The notes beneath the pieces are model-generated. The model saw only the letters and a list, made by a program, of their open reading frames with translations. It did not search any database and had not been told where the DNA came from. A stretch of 64,000 nucleotides of DNA from Firmicutes bacterium AF25-13AC. Its GTDB lineage: Bacteria; Bacillota; Clostridia; Lachnospirales; Lachnospiraceae. The first letter of the stretch is position 1. Every line of letters begins with the position of its first letter. The DNA lies in contig QUFP01000005.1 in assembly GCA_003478935.1 (NCBI GenBank), positions 1-64,000 on the forward strand. The letters are read 5' to 3'. Both the position numbers and the translations under genes were made by a program. Shown here piece by piece: positions 32,640-40,853 of this stretch.

Positions 32640-34586
32640 ATGGAAGCAGAATATCAGCTGACAGCAGAAGAAGCAGAAAAAGAGATGGAACATTTAAGAA
32701 AAGTATTTACAATTGTTCGTCTTGTAGATGCAAATGGGATTCAGTGTTTGGCATCAGGAAAGCCTTCATCAAAAAATGAATGTTCCTGTTATTGTTTCTG
32801 GGGAAAAAACAAGCCTTGCGAGAATTGTATTTCAGCGATTGCCTTTCGTGATAAGGCAGAAAAGACAAAGCTTGAGTTTTTAGACTCTGTGCTTTATCAG
32901 GTGTTTTCAAAATATGTGGAAATTGATGGTGTTCCATATGTAATGGAAATGCTTAAAAAGTTAGATTTAGAGACACTGATTGACAAAAATGAGAGTGATA
33001 AGCTTGTAAATCAGATATTTGGTCTTGATGACAGGATATATCGTGATGTTTTAACAGGTGCATATAATAGACGTTATTACGAGGAAAACTTAAAGACATC
33101 AGTTAATATACAGGGCGTTGCAATGATCGACCTTGATGATTTTAAGATTTATAATGATACTTTTGGTCATTCGGCAGGCGATGCTGCTCTTAAAACAGTT
33201 GTAAAACAGATTAGAAGTTGTGTTAGAAGTACAGACAGCATAGTGCGTTATGGAGGCGATGAGTTTTTACTTCTGATTCCAGGAATTGATGAGGATACAT
33301 TTGTCAAGAAGCTTCGAGAAATTAGAGAGCGCGTATTTGCAGCAGATGTTCCAGGCTATTCAACTATACATCTGTCTGTTAGTGTTGGAGGTTTGTTCTG
33401 CAGCAATGAGATGCTTGAAAAGGTAGTGGAAAAGGCAGATCGTCTGATGTATCAGGCAAAAAATCAAAAAAATACAGTAGTAATGGAAAAAGGAATTGTA
33501 GACGCCAATGGAAATACAGATCTGGTAAAAAAAGAAAAAGTGCGTCAGCAGATTCTAATCGTAGACGATTCAGAAATGAACAGAGAGATTCTTTCTGATA
33601 TGCTCGATAATGATTTTAGAATTTTAGAGGCTGAAAACGGTGAGGAATGTCTGCAGCTGATAGATCAGTATGGAACGGGTATTTCTGCTATTCTTTTGGA
33701 TATTGTTATGCCAAAGATGGATGGCTTTGAAGTGCTTAATGTTATGGAACGTAAGCATTTAATCGAGGATATTCCTGTCATTATGATTTCAAGTGAGGAC
33801 TCCGATGTGTATGTGCGTCGTGCATATGAGCTTGGCGTATCAGATTATATCAGTCGTCCATTTGATGCAAAGGTTGTCTATCAGCGTGTATTTAATACGA
33901 TTAAACTCTATGCAAAGCAGCGCAGATTATCTGCACTTATCGGTGATCAAATTTATGAGAAAGAAAAGAACAACCGCATGATGATTACGGTTCTTAGTCA
34001 TATTGTGGAGTTTAGAAATGGCGAGAGCGGTATGCATGTGCTTCATATAAATCGACTGACAGAAAAGATTCTTGAATGTCTCGTTCAAAAGACAGATCGC
34101 TATCACTTAAGCTATTCTGATCGATATTTAATTACAACAGCGTCAGCTTTGCATGATATTGGAAAAATCGGTATTGATGATAAGATTTTAAATAAACCAG
34201 GAAAGCTTACAAAAGACGAATTTGAGATCATAAAAACGCATACATTGATCGGTGCGCGAATGCTTGAGGAGATGGAGGTCTATAAAGACGAACCGCTTAT
34301 AAAGATGGCCTATCAGATTTGCCGCTGGCATCATGAGCGCTATGACGGAAAGGGATACCCAGATGGTTTAAAGGGTGACGATATTCCTATAAGTGCGCAG
34401 GTGGTTGCAATTGCTGATGTTTATGATGCACTTGTGAGTGATCGTGTTTATAAAAAAGCATATTCCCATGAGAAAGCTATGGAAATGATTCTTGCAGGTG
34501 AGTGTGGAACCTTCAATCCGCTATTACTCGAATGCTTAACCGACATTCAAGATACATTGCAGGATGAACTGAGCGGGGGGGTATAA
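32640..34586 (+). CDS. GGDEF-receiver-HD-GYP cyclic-di-GMP signalling protein
   Basis: 648 residues. The N-terminal 110 residues form a PAS-like unit with a Cys cluster (ECSCYCFWGKNKPCENC), able in principle to hold a metal or disulfide. A GGDEF domain follows with an intact RYGGDEF at about residues 202-208. A receiver spans about 300-425 (LLDIVMPKMDG, Asp about 354; KPFD replaced by RPFD). An HD-GYP domain occupies about 440-640 with ALHDIGKIGI and RWHHERYDGKGYP, both complete. So one chain has both a likely diguanylate cyclase and a phosphodiesterase, with a phosphorylation switch in between. The nearby hybrid kinase at 28017 could be its partner (inference from position only). Confidence 0.9.
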   Translation: MEAEYQLTAEEAEKEMEHLRKVFTIVRLVDANGIQCLASGKPSSKNECSCYCFWGKNKPCENCISAIAFRDKAEKTKLEFLDSVLYQVFSKYVEIDGVPYVMEMLKKLDLETLIDKNESDKLVNQIFGLDDRIYRDVLTGAYNRRYYEENLKTSVNIQGVAMIDLDDFKIYNDTFGHSAGDAALKTVVKQIRSCVRSTDSIVRYGGDEFLLLIPGIDEDTFVKKLREIRERVFAADVPGYSTIHLSVSVGGLFCSNEMLEKVVEKADRLMYQAKNQKNTVVMEKGIVDANGNTDLVKKEKVRQQILIVDDSEMNREILSDMLDNDFRILEAENGEECLQLIDQYGTGISAILLDIVMPKMDGFEVLNVMERKHLIEDIPVIMISSEDSDVYVRRAYELGVSDYISRPFDAKVVYQRVFNTIKLYAKQRRLSALIGDQIYEKEKNNRMMITVLSHIVEFRNGESGMHVLHINRLTEKILECLVQKTDRYHLSYSDRYLITTASALHDIGKIGIDDKILNKPGKLTKDEFEIIKTHTLIGARMLEEMEVYKDEPLIKMAYQICRWHHERYDGKGYPDGLKGDDIPISAQVVAIADVYDALVSDRVYKKAYSHEKAMEMILAGECGTFNPLLLECLTDIQDTLQDELSGGV

Positions 34587-34646
34587 CGCAATCTTCTGAG
34601 CAAGAAAACTAATTAGATTAGAGAAGCAGCAAAGGAGGCAACTGGC

Positions 34647-35363
34647 TTGAGAATTGCAATATGCGAGGATGATCTGCTGCATGCACAGCTTCTAGTTAAG
34701 ATGATTGCACATTGGCAAAAGACAGAGGAAGGTCAAAAGGAAACCGTCAAGACAGAAATCTTTTTGTCGGCTGAACAGCTTTTGTGTAGCAAAGAAGAAT
34801 CATTTTCATTTGATTTGGCATTTTTGGACATTGGCTTAAAGCAGATGGATGGACTAGAGTTAGCAAGGCATCTTCGAGCAGAAAACGAGCAGATCATACT
34901 TGTCTTCACAACAGCAGATGCATTGTCTGCGGCAAAAGGGTATGAGGTCGATGCATTTCGATATTTGGTCAAGCCGCTTCATCTAGAGCAGGTAGAGGAG
35001 GTTCTTTCGCAAGTTTGTCAAAAGCTTCAAAAGAGCAAAAAAGATGCATTGGTTGTCATGTATGATGGGAAAATGCATCGAATTTGGAAACAGGATATCC
35101 TCTTTTTGGAGGCAAATGGTCATTATGTGGAAATTCATACGCAGGAAAAAGTAGTGCGTGTGCGGGTAAAACTGGATGAGTTTGAAAATCAATTTTCAGG
35201 ATTAGGATTTTGTCGTTGCCACAGAGCATTTCTTTGCAATTTGTATTATGCAGAGCAAATAGACAGAGATACGATTTGGATGACAAATGGTGTTCAAATT
35301 CCAATCAGCAGAAGTAGGCAACGAGAGGTGAACGAGTGCATGATTTCATATTACTTAGGTTGA
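34647..35363 (+). CDS. LytTR-family response regulator
   Basis: 238 residues from a TTG after AAAGGAGG. A receiver with RIAICEDD at the start, phospho-acceptor in LAFLDIGLKQMDGLELA and YLVKPL is joined to a LytTR DNA-binding domain (ILFLEANGHYVEIHT, FCRCHRAFLCNL and the end VQIPISRSRQREV). Such AgrA-type regulators bind paired repeats and control exported-peptide, bacteriocin and virulence systems. Its 3' end overlaps the kinase gene by 28 bases. The likely target is the ABC system at 36616-40123. Confidence 0.9.
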   Translation: MRIAICEDDLLHAQLLVKMIAHWQKTEEGQKETVKTEIFLSAEQLLCSKEESFSFDLAFLDIGLKQMDGLELARHLRAENEQIILVFTTADALSAAKGYEVDAFRYLVKPLHLEQVEEVLSQVCQKLQKSKKDALVVMYDGKMHRIWKQDILFLEANGHYVEIHTQEKVVRVRVKLDEFENQFSGLGFCRCHRAFLCNLYYAEQIDRDTIWMTNGVQIPISRSRQREVNECMISYYLG

Positions 35364-36469
35364 TACAGATCATATTTGGTTGTTTTTTTTCGGCAAGATT
35401 TGGTTGGAGCAGCCACAGGGACTATAAAAAGAATTTTGCAAAGAGCGGCATCTGGATGATCTTGTATCTGTGTCTGTTCTCTCTTTCAACGAGATTGTTT
35501 TACGATACCAATTTGCAGCTTATCTTTTTAATTGTAAGCAATGAAACCTTGTTGTTTGCAAGTAACTGTATTCAAACATTTCGAAAAAGAGAGAAAGGAA
35601 AAGGATGGGAGCAAGAAAAACAGCAAAAATTAGTTGAGCGAGTTGTATTTTCCATTCTAGCGATTATTGCAGTGGCAGTTGCGATTGTCATCTGGATCGG
35701 AAGGAATATGGCAGATACGCCGGTTACCTTTTTTAATACGTTGGTCGCAGTCATACTGCTATTGATCAATGTAGGTGTATGGAAGCTTGTTTCTGTATTT
35801 GAAAAGTCAAAGAAAGCACAGGAAGAGCTTACCATCCAAAACCAGCTTGCAACAGTTCAAATTGAGAGCCAGCAGGAAATTCGGGCAATGTATGAGCAGA
35901 TGCGCGCATTAAAACATGATATGAAATCTCATCTGTATACGGTATCTGGTTTATTAGAGCTTGGCGAGTATGAAAAGGCGAAAGAATATATAGGTCAGAT
36001 GGAAAGAAGTGCAAAAGAGGGGGATTTTGTGCAAACAAAAAATCCAGTCATTGATGCACTTTTGATGAGCAAACGTGCAATCGCCAGTAAGGAAATGATA
36101 CAAGTAGAAATGACTGCAAATTTGACTGCAGAACTTTTGATTCGAGATTATGATCTGACGATTATGCTTGGAAATTTGTATGACAATGCAGTTGACGCAT
36201 GCAGAAGAATAGAAAAAGACAGCAGATGGATTCGGATTCAGCTTGTGAGCACACTGTCTGATTTTATGATTGTGTTTAAAAATCCGGTGGCGAAAAATCA
36301 ATCGGAAAATCGTGATTGGAAAAGCACCAAGTCAGATGGAAATTTGCATGGGTATGGAATCAAAAATATTGATAAGACTGTGGCTCTGTATGATGGATAT
36401 TGTAGTCGAACCATAGAGAACGGCGTTTTCAGTTGCCAGATACGAATGCAAAATCGAAAATTAAGTTAA
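35336..36469 (+). CDS. GHKL-type sensor histidine kinase (AgrC-like)
   Basis: 377 residues from a GTG inside the end of the regulator gene, behind GAGAGGTG. About three to five hydrophobic segments fill the first 150 residues (WMILYLCLFSLSTRLFY, VVFSILAIIAVAVAIVIWIG, LVAVILLLINVGVW). A coiled linker leads to ALKHDMKSHLYTVSGLLELG, with the phospho-accepting His at about residue 190. The ATPase core shows GNLYDNAVDACRRI and HGYGIKNI. Typical of peptide-sensing kinases paired with LytTR regulators. No peptide precursor gene was recognised nearby. Confidence 0.85.
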   Translation: MHDFILLRLIQIIFGCFFSARFGWSSHRDYKKNFAKSGIWMILYLCLFSLSTRLFYDTNLQLIFLIVSNETLLFASNCIQTFRKREKGKGWEQEKQQKLVERVVFSILAIIAVAVAIVIWIGRNMADTPVTFFNTLVAVILLLINVGVWKLVSVFEKSKKAQEELTIQNQLATVQIESQQEIRAMYEQMRALKHDMKSHLYTVSGLLELGEYEKAKEYIGQMERSAKEGDFVQTKNPVIDALLMSKRAIASKEMIQVEMTANLTAELLIRDYDLTIMLGNLYDNAVDACRRIEKDSRWIRIQLVSTLSDFMIVFKNPVAKNQSENRDWKSTKSDGNLHGYGIKNIDKTVALYDGYCSRTIENGVFSCQIRMQNRKLS

Positions 36470-36615
36470 TGGAAGTTGAGAATGTCTTAGAATTCATTGT
36501 TCATTGCAATTTGTGCCAGATTCGTATCCATTCATGCCTAAACCAAAAAGAAAATAAATAAAATACTATAATAGCGGTAAGAACATCGAAATGTAAATTG
36601 GAAGGAGGAAAAAAC

Positions 36616-38772
36616 ATGAGATGGACGAGCCGCTTTTTTTTACGCGATAAAGCGATCAGTATGGTATTTGGCTTGATTTCGATCATTCCACTGGGGGCCA
36701 CAGTATTTTTTTCAGCTTGTAAAATGAGTGGTTTTGAACTTTTGTACAACCTGGTTCGGATTCAGTATCTAATTAATTTGGGCTGGATGGGAATGACAAT
36801 CGTTTTTATGAGAAAGGCAGAGGCAAATGACCTGCGTGACTGCATTGATACTTGCACAGAAAGTCATTTCTTTTTTGAACGATCCGCTCTGATATGGATT
36901 CTTTTTCTGTGGATCATATGGAATGTGACAGCAGTGCTACTGTTTTTGATAGGTTCCTATCAAAACGATGCGATCATTTGCATTTTTGAGAACTGGTTCT
37001 GGAGAGGATATCTGATTAATATTTTACTGCCGCAGCTCATTTGCATTTTGGTAGCAGTCGCTTTTGTGCTAAGTGAACATCGAATCGCTGCAGGGGTTAT
37101 GCTTATTTTTTATCTTTTTTTGGTCAGCTCATTTCGAGAACAGATCGTGTGGCAAAAGACGAATGTGCCTGTGTTTATCTATGCTTGGAATGTATTTCAA
37201 AAGTTATTTCATATTTTTTATCAAAATGCTGAGTGGAGCCCAGATGTTCAGTACGGACTTCAGACAGAAACGAGTCGCTTAGAATTAGAGATAGGGTGGA
37301 TTTTACTAGTAGCTTCCATTGGAGCATTTCGAATGAAAAAACGATGTTCTATTTTTAAAAGAAATCGTTTTCGAGTCGTGATTGGCTTCATTGGAACTTT
37401 ATTTTTTGCATTGTCACTTCGTCCGGCATCCGTATATCGACTAACACAAAATTTTGACGGTGCATTTGCCGATCGCTTGTATTACAAAGAGTCTTTGGCA
37501 AATGAAAAGAGAGAACTTCAGGACGGTGAAGATGAGATCGCAAAAAAAATAAATCAACAGATAGAAACAAGTTTAGACGAACAAAAAAGTCGTACTTGGC
37601 AGGTAAAAGCCTATGAACTGACGGTCAATCTGGGACGTATGCTTGATGTGGAGGCAGTGTTGACGTTAGATGCAGAGGCTGATACAAAATTTTGTTTTAC
37701 TTTGTATCATGGATATCAGGTTAAAAGCGTAACATCTCTGACAAAAGACGTATCGGTATCATTTACTCAGGGGAAAGATTTGCTTGTTGTGCAAACAGAT
37801 CGACCGACAAATCAGCTGAAAATTTTGATTTCGTATTCTGGCTATGCAAACCGATTTTATGCAAATTCGCAGGCTGCTATGCTACCTGGTTGGTTTGCAT
37901 GGTATCCGATGGCTGGCGATCAGGCTATTTTTGAGACTTATCAAGACTGGGGAAATGGTGGAGGAGCTGGTTACAATCCATATGCAAGGACGGATCACTC
38001 TTATATTTGCCTTCAAACCAATCAAGAAGTTGCGACGAATTTGAAAAAAGTGTCATCGACAGGAAAGCGGACAAGATATGAAGGAATGGCAAATGCGATC
38101 ACAATCGTATCTGGAAATCTTTATCTTACAGACAAAGAGATATTAGAAGAAAAGAGTACAAGAGTGGTAGATTTGTTGTCTGCAAAATTAGAAAAAGATA
38201 CAACTTTGGCACAGTATACATCCGATATAACAGCACAGATGGAGAAAGCAATCACAATTGCAGAGCAATATACAGGAGAGGATTACTCAGACTGGCGAGA
38301 CAAAAAAATTTTGCTTGCATCTGAGGATTTGTGCAGAAATGATTTTAATAATGAGATTGCCGTTTTTGACGATTCGATTCTCATTGCAGAAAATCGAGCA
38401 GAGGCATATTCGCTTCTCACATATTTCATTCTTGAAGACCGCAGTCTTTCTTGGCAGAGAAAAAATTCAAGTATTATCTCAAATTGTTTATTAGACCAAT
38501 ATTTCGAAGCAGATCCATCCGATACGCTTCAAGAACTCATAGAAAGTCTGGAAAGAAGAATCGAGTTTGAAACGGGTGATGTGGATTGTAACAGTGAAGT
38601 AACAAAGAAAGAAAACGAAGATTTGGTTTTACAGGATTTTTTGGAGGTTGCCAAAAGGTGTCTTAGTGAGAAAAAGGCAGAAACTTTTTTACAGAGGCTT
38701 GTCGCCTACGAGAGAAATCCAAAGTTATATGAAAGTGACGAAGCATTTTTGAGAACAATTTCTGAAATGTAG
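36616..38772 (+). CDS. Large membrane protein with ectodomain, ABC system component
   Basis: 718 residues from the ATG at 36616, preceded by GGAAGGAGG. The first 275 residues contain about seven membrane helices (SMVFGLISIIPLGATVFF ... FRVVIGFIGTLFFALSL). A long extracellular part follows, with a beta-rich region (GYQVKSVTSL ... LKILISYSGYANRFYANS ... LPGWFAWYPMAG) that resembles the N-terminal domain of M1 (gluzincin) aminopeptidases fused to some ABC-2 permeases. No HEXXH zinc motif is seen, so it is probably not a peptidase. The ATPase gene follows 14 bases later, which makes this the likely main permease subunit. Function may be peptide export or antibiotic-peptide defence (inference). 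Confidence 0.6.
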   Translation: MRWTSRFFLRDKAISMVFGLISIIPLGATVFFSACKMSGFELLYNLVRIQYLINLGWMGMTIVFMRKAEANDLRDCIDTCTESHFFFERSALIWILFLWIIWNVTAVLLFLIGSYQNDAIICIFENWFWRGYLINILLPQLICILVAVAFVLSEHRIAAGVMLIFYLFLVSSFREQIVWQKTNVPVFIYAWNVFQKLFHIFYQNAEWSPDVQYGLQTETSRLELEIGWILLVASIGAFRMKKRCSIFKRNRFRVVIGFIGTLFFALSLRPASVYRLTQNFDGAFADRLYYKESLANEKRELQDGEDEIAKKINQQIETSLDEQKSRTWQVKAYELTVNLGRMLDVEAVLTLDAEADTKFCFTLYHGYQVKSVTSLTKDVSVSFTQGKDLLVVQTDRPTNQLKILISYSGYANRFYANSQAAMLPGWFAWYPMAGDQAIFETYQDWGNGGGAGYNPYARTDHSYICLQTNQEVATNLKKVSSTGKRTRYEGMANAITIVSGNLYLTDKEILEEKSTRVVDLLSAKLEKDTTLAQYTSDITAQMEKAITIAEQYTGEDYSDWRDKKILLASEDLCRNDFNNEIAVFDDSILIAENRAEAYSLLTYFILEDRSLSWQRKNSSIISNCLLDQYFEADPSDTLQELIESLERRIEFETGDVDCNSEVTKKENEDLVLQDFLEVAKRCLSEKKAETFLQRLVAYERNPKLYESDEAFLRTISEM

Positions 38773-38786
38773 AAAGAAGGTGCGCT

Positions 38787-39524
38787 ATGATCAAAATACA
38801 AAATTTAACAGCTGGTTACGGGAAAAAGATTGTTTTATCAGATATCAATTTGGAATTAGAAAATCAAACCTACGGAATCATTGGTCCAAACGGATCCGGA
38901 AAAACAACGCTTTTTCGCGTACTAACAAGCTTTCGAATGTTAACAAGCAAAAATATATTAACGGCAAACCTGAAAATCTGCTCTGGTGACATTCTGGTTT
39001 CTGATTCTTGCAATAATAAGAAAATGATTGGAAAGAAAAATTGTCAGATCGGATATCTTTCGCAAAAATTTGGCTGTATGCCACAACTGACAGTGAAGGA
39101 ACAGCTGCAATATTTTTGCTATTTGAAAAAGATTCCTGCATCGGAAGAAGAATACGAAATTTCTCGTGTGCTTGATGCTGTTCATATGAGCGAATTTGCC
39201 AATCAGAAGTGCAAAAAGTTATCGGGAGGCATGGTAAGAAGAGTTGGCATTGCTCAGGCAATTCTGGGGAAACCGCAATTCATTTTGTTGGATGAGCCGA
39301 CAACTGGTCTTGATATCGAGGAACGCTGCCATTTCTATCAAATTTTTCATCAATTAGAGGGTGTTTGTCCGGTGCTTGTTTCATCTCATATCACAGAGGA
39401 TATCGTGGAAGGTTGTACCAATACGATTATCTTAAAAACTGGAACGATTCTACTGCAAGAAAAAACAGAAAAAATAAAGCCTAGTTTAGAGGAGGTGTAT
39501 CTGAAATGTATGCGTGGCATCTAA
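38787..39524 (+). CDS. ABC transporter ATPase
   Basis: 245 residues, complete: Walker A GPNGSGKTT, Q-loop near YLSQKFGCMPQLTV, signature KLSGGMVRRVGIAQA, Walker B FILLDEPTTGLD and H-loop SSHITEDI. The class fits ABC-2 export-type or peptide-defence ATPases (BcrA/YxlF like). A 23-residue insertion (NILTANLKICSGDILVSDS) after Walker A is longer than usual. The last 19 bases overlap the next gene, so both are probably made together. Confidence 0.9.
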   Translation: MIKIQNLTAGYGKKIVLSDINLELENQTYGIIGPNGSGKTTLFRVLTSFRMLTSKNILTANLKICSGDILVSDSCNNKKMIGKKNCQIGYLSQKFGCMPQLTVKEQLQYFCYLKKIPASEEEYEISRVLDAVHMSEFANQKCKKLSGGMVRRVGIAQAILGKPQFILLDEPTTGLDIEERCHFYQIFHQLEGVCPVLVSSHITEDIVEGCTNTIILKTGTILLQEKTEKIKPSLEEVYLKCMRGI

Positions 39525-40123
39525 AGAAAGTCCAAATCAAGCATATGCCAATTCTTTATTCCGCTTTTCTTATCATTGTGTTCGTACTTTGGAACTATCT
39601 GAAGCAAATACCAGATACGGCATCAGAAGAACAATTAAAAAGTGCATTTTTGCTTGCACAGGCCACAGGGATTTTTCTTTTGATCGGGTGTCAGATATTG
39701 GATTTAATTGTATTTTTTGAGCGAGGGGCGAGGGCAATTACGGCAAGCTACCAGAAGCGTATTTTCTTGTGGGATGTTTTTTCTTTTGTATTCTTTTTGC
39801 TTGTAGTTTCGCTAGTTGTCATCCGTTTTTGTATAATAAACGAGCAATGTGCAAATGGATGGTGTGTGATGATTCTTCAGTTGGTTTTCATGCGCATGCT
39901 GATTTTTACATTGTCTTGTACAAGACTTTCCATATTGGGGGCTGTAGCAGTTGGTCTTGCACTTACTGTGGTTAGCTGGTATCAGAGTACATTTTTAGGA
40001 GATGAAAAAGGGCTTCTTGTCTGCAGTAGCTTGCCAAAGAATGTAAGTCTGGTGTGGTATCAAATTTGGGGCGTTTTGTGTTTGGTACTACTGGTTGGAA
40101 ATCTGATAAAGCTTTACAAGTAA
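39506..40123 (+). CDS. Membrane subunit of the ABC system
   Basis: 205 residues with about six hydrophobic segments (MPILYSAFLIIVFVLWNYL, FLLAQATGIFLLIGCQILDL, DVFSFVFFLLVVSLVVIRF, LVFMRMLIFTLSCTRL, VSLVWYQIWGVLCLVLLVG). No conserved motif is recognised. The overlap with the ATPase gene and small size suggest the second permease component. Function as for 36616-38772. Confidence 0.6.
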   Translation: MYAWHLKKVQIKHMPILYSAFLIIVFVLWNYLKQIPDTASEEQLKSAFLLAQATGIFLLIGCQILDLIVFFERGARAITASYQKRIFLWDVFSFVFFLLVVSLVVIRFCIINEQCANGWCVMILQLVFMRMLIFTLSCTRLSILGAVAVGLALTVVSWYQSTFLGDEKGLLVCSSLPKNVSLVWYQIWGVLCLVLLVGNLIKLYK

Positions 40124-40142
40124 AAATAGATTCAAAATCACA

Positions 40143-40171
40143 TTGACGAACGCCTAAACGTACGTTATAAT
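40143..40171 (+). promoter_or_regulatory. Promoter and palindromic operator of the YefM/YoeB pair
   Basis: TTGACG (40143-40148), 17-base spacer, TATAAT (40166-40171). The spacer holds the perfect 10-base palindrome AACGTACGTT (40157-40166), a plausible binding site for the antitoxin-toxin complex, in keeping with the autoregulation known for YefM/YoeB. Confidence 0.7.
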
Positions 40172-40193
40172 AAAGAAAAAAAGAGGTGATATT

Positions 40194-40445
40194 ATGACAG
40201 CAATTACAGCGACAAAGGCGAGAGAAAATATCTATCAATTGATACAGGATGTAAATGTAAATAGTACTCCAGTGACGATTACCAATACCAGAGGAAAAAA
40301 TGCAGTTTTGATAGGTGAAGAGGATTGGAAGGCAATAGAAGAAACATTGTATCTGATGTCTATTCCAGGAATGACAGAGTCTATCATTGAAGGAGGAAAT
40401 ACGGATATTTCGGATTGTCTTGATGAAACAGAGGTGGATTGGTAA
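40194..40445 (+). CDS. YefM/Phd-type antitoxin
   Basis: 83 residues. ITATKARENIYQLIQDVNVN then PVTITNTRGKNAVLIGEEDWKAIEETLYL is the standard YefM/Phd DNA-binding dimer domain. The acidic C-terminal tail (IIEGGNTDISDCLDETEVDW) is the part that wraps the toxin. AAAGAGGTG precedes ATG. The stop overlaps the toxin start (TAATG). Confidence 0.93.
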   Translation: MTAITATKARENIYQLIQDVNVNSTPVTITNTRGKNAVLIGEEDWKAIEETLYLMSIPGMTESIIEGGNTDISDCLDETEVDW

Positions 40446-40735
40446 TGTACAGAATTATTTACACTAAGCAAGCAGTAAAAGATATAAAAAATCTGAAAGC
40501 GTGCGGATTGGACAAGAAAGCCAAAGAATTGATCGAGATTATGAAAAAAAATCCGTTTCAAAATCCACCGTCATATGAAAAATTGGTGGGAAATCTGCAA
40601 GGATATTGTTCAAGAAGAATTAATATTCAGTATCGGATCGTATTTCAAGTGATAGAGGAACCAAATATACATGAAGATATTGAGTATGAAGGATATGTAA
40701 AGATTATCCGTATGTGGACTCATTATGAAAAATGA
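40445..40735 (+). CDS. YoeB-type mRNA interferase toxin
   Basis: 96 residues from the ATG at 40445; a TTG six bases earlier lies inside the antitoxin end. YRIIYTKQAVKDIKNLKACG, NPFQNPPSYEKLVGNLQGYCSRRINIQYRIVFQV and the C-terminal IIRMWTHYEK match YoeB/Txe. The Glu, Arg, His and Tyr of the ribonuclease site appear present (SRRINIQYRIVF, RMWTHYE). It would cut mRNA at the ribosome when not held by the antitoxin. Confidence 0.93.
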   Translation: MYRIIYTKQAVKDIKNLKACGLDKKAKELIEIMKKNPFQNPPSYEKLVGNLQGYCSRRINIQYRIVFQVIEEPNIHEDIEYEGYVKIIRMWTHYEK

Positions 40736-40853
40736 CAATAAAAAGTTGTGAGTATAAAAATATGAGCAGGATAATCATTCGCAGCAAGATTGAAAAGCTA
40801 ACTATGTGATAACACAAAAAGAGGATGACTTTAGATAAGGAGGAATCACTACC

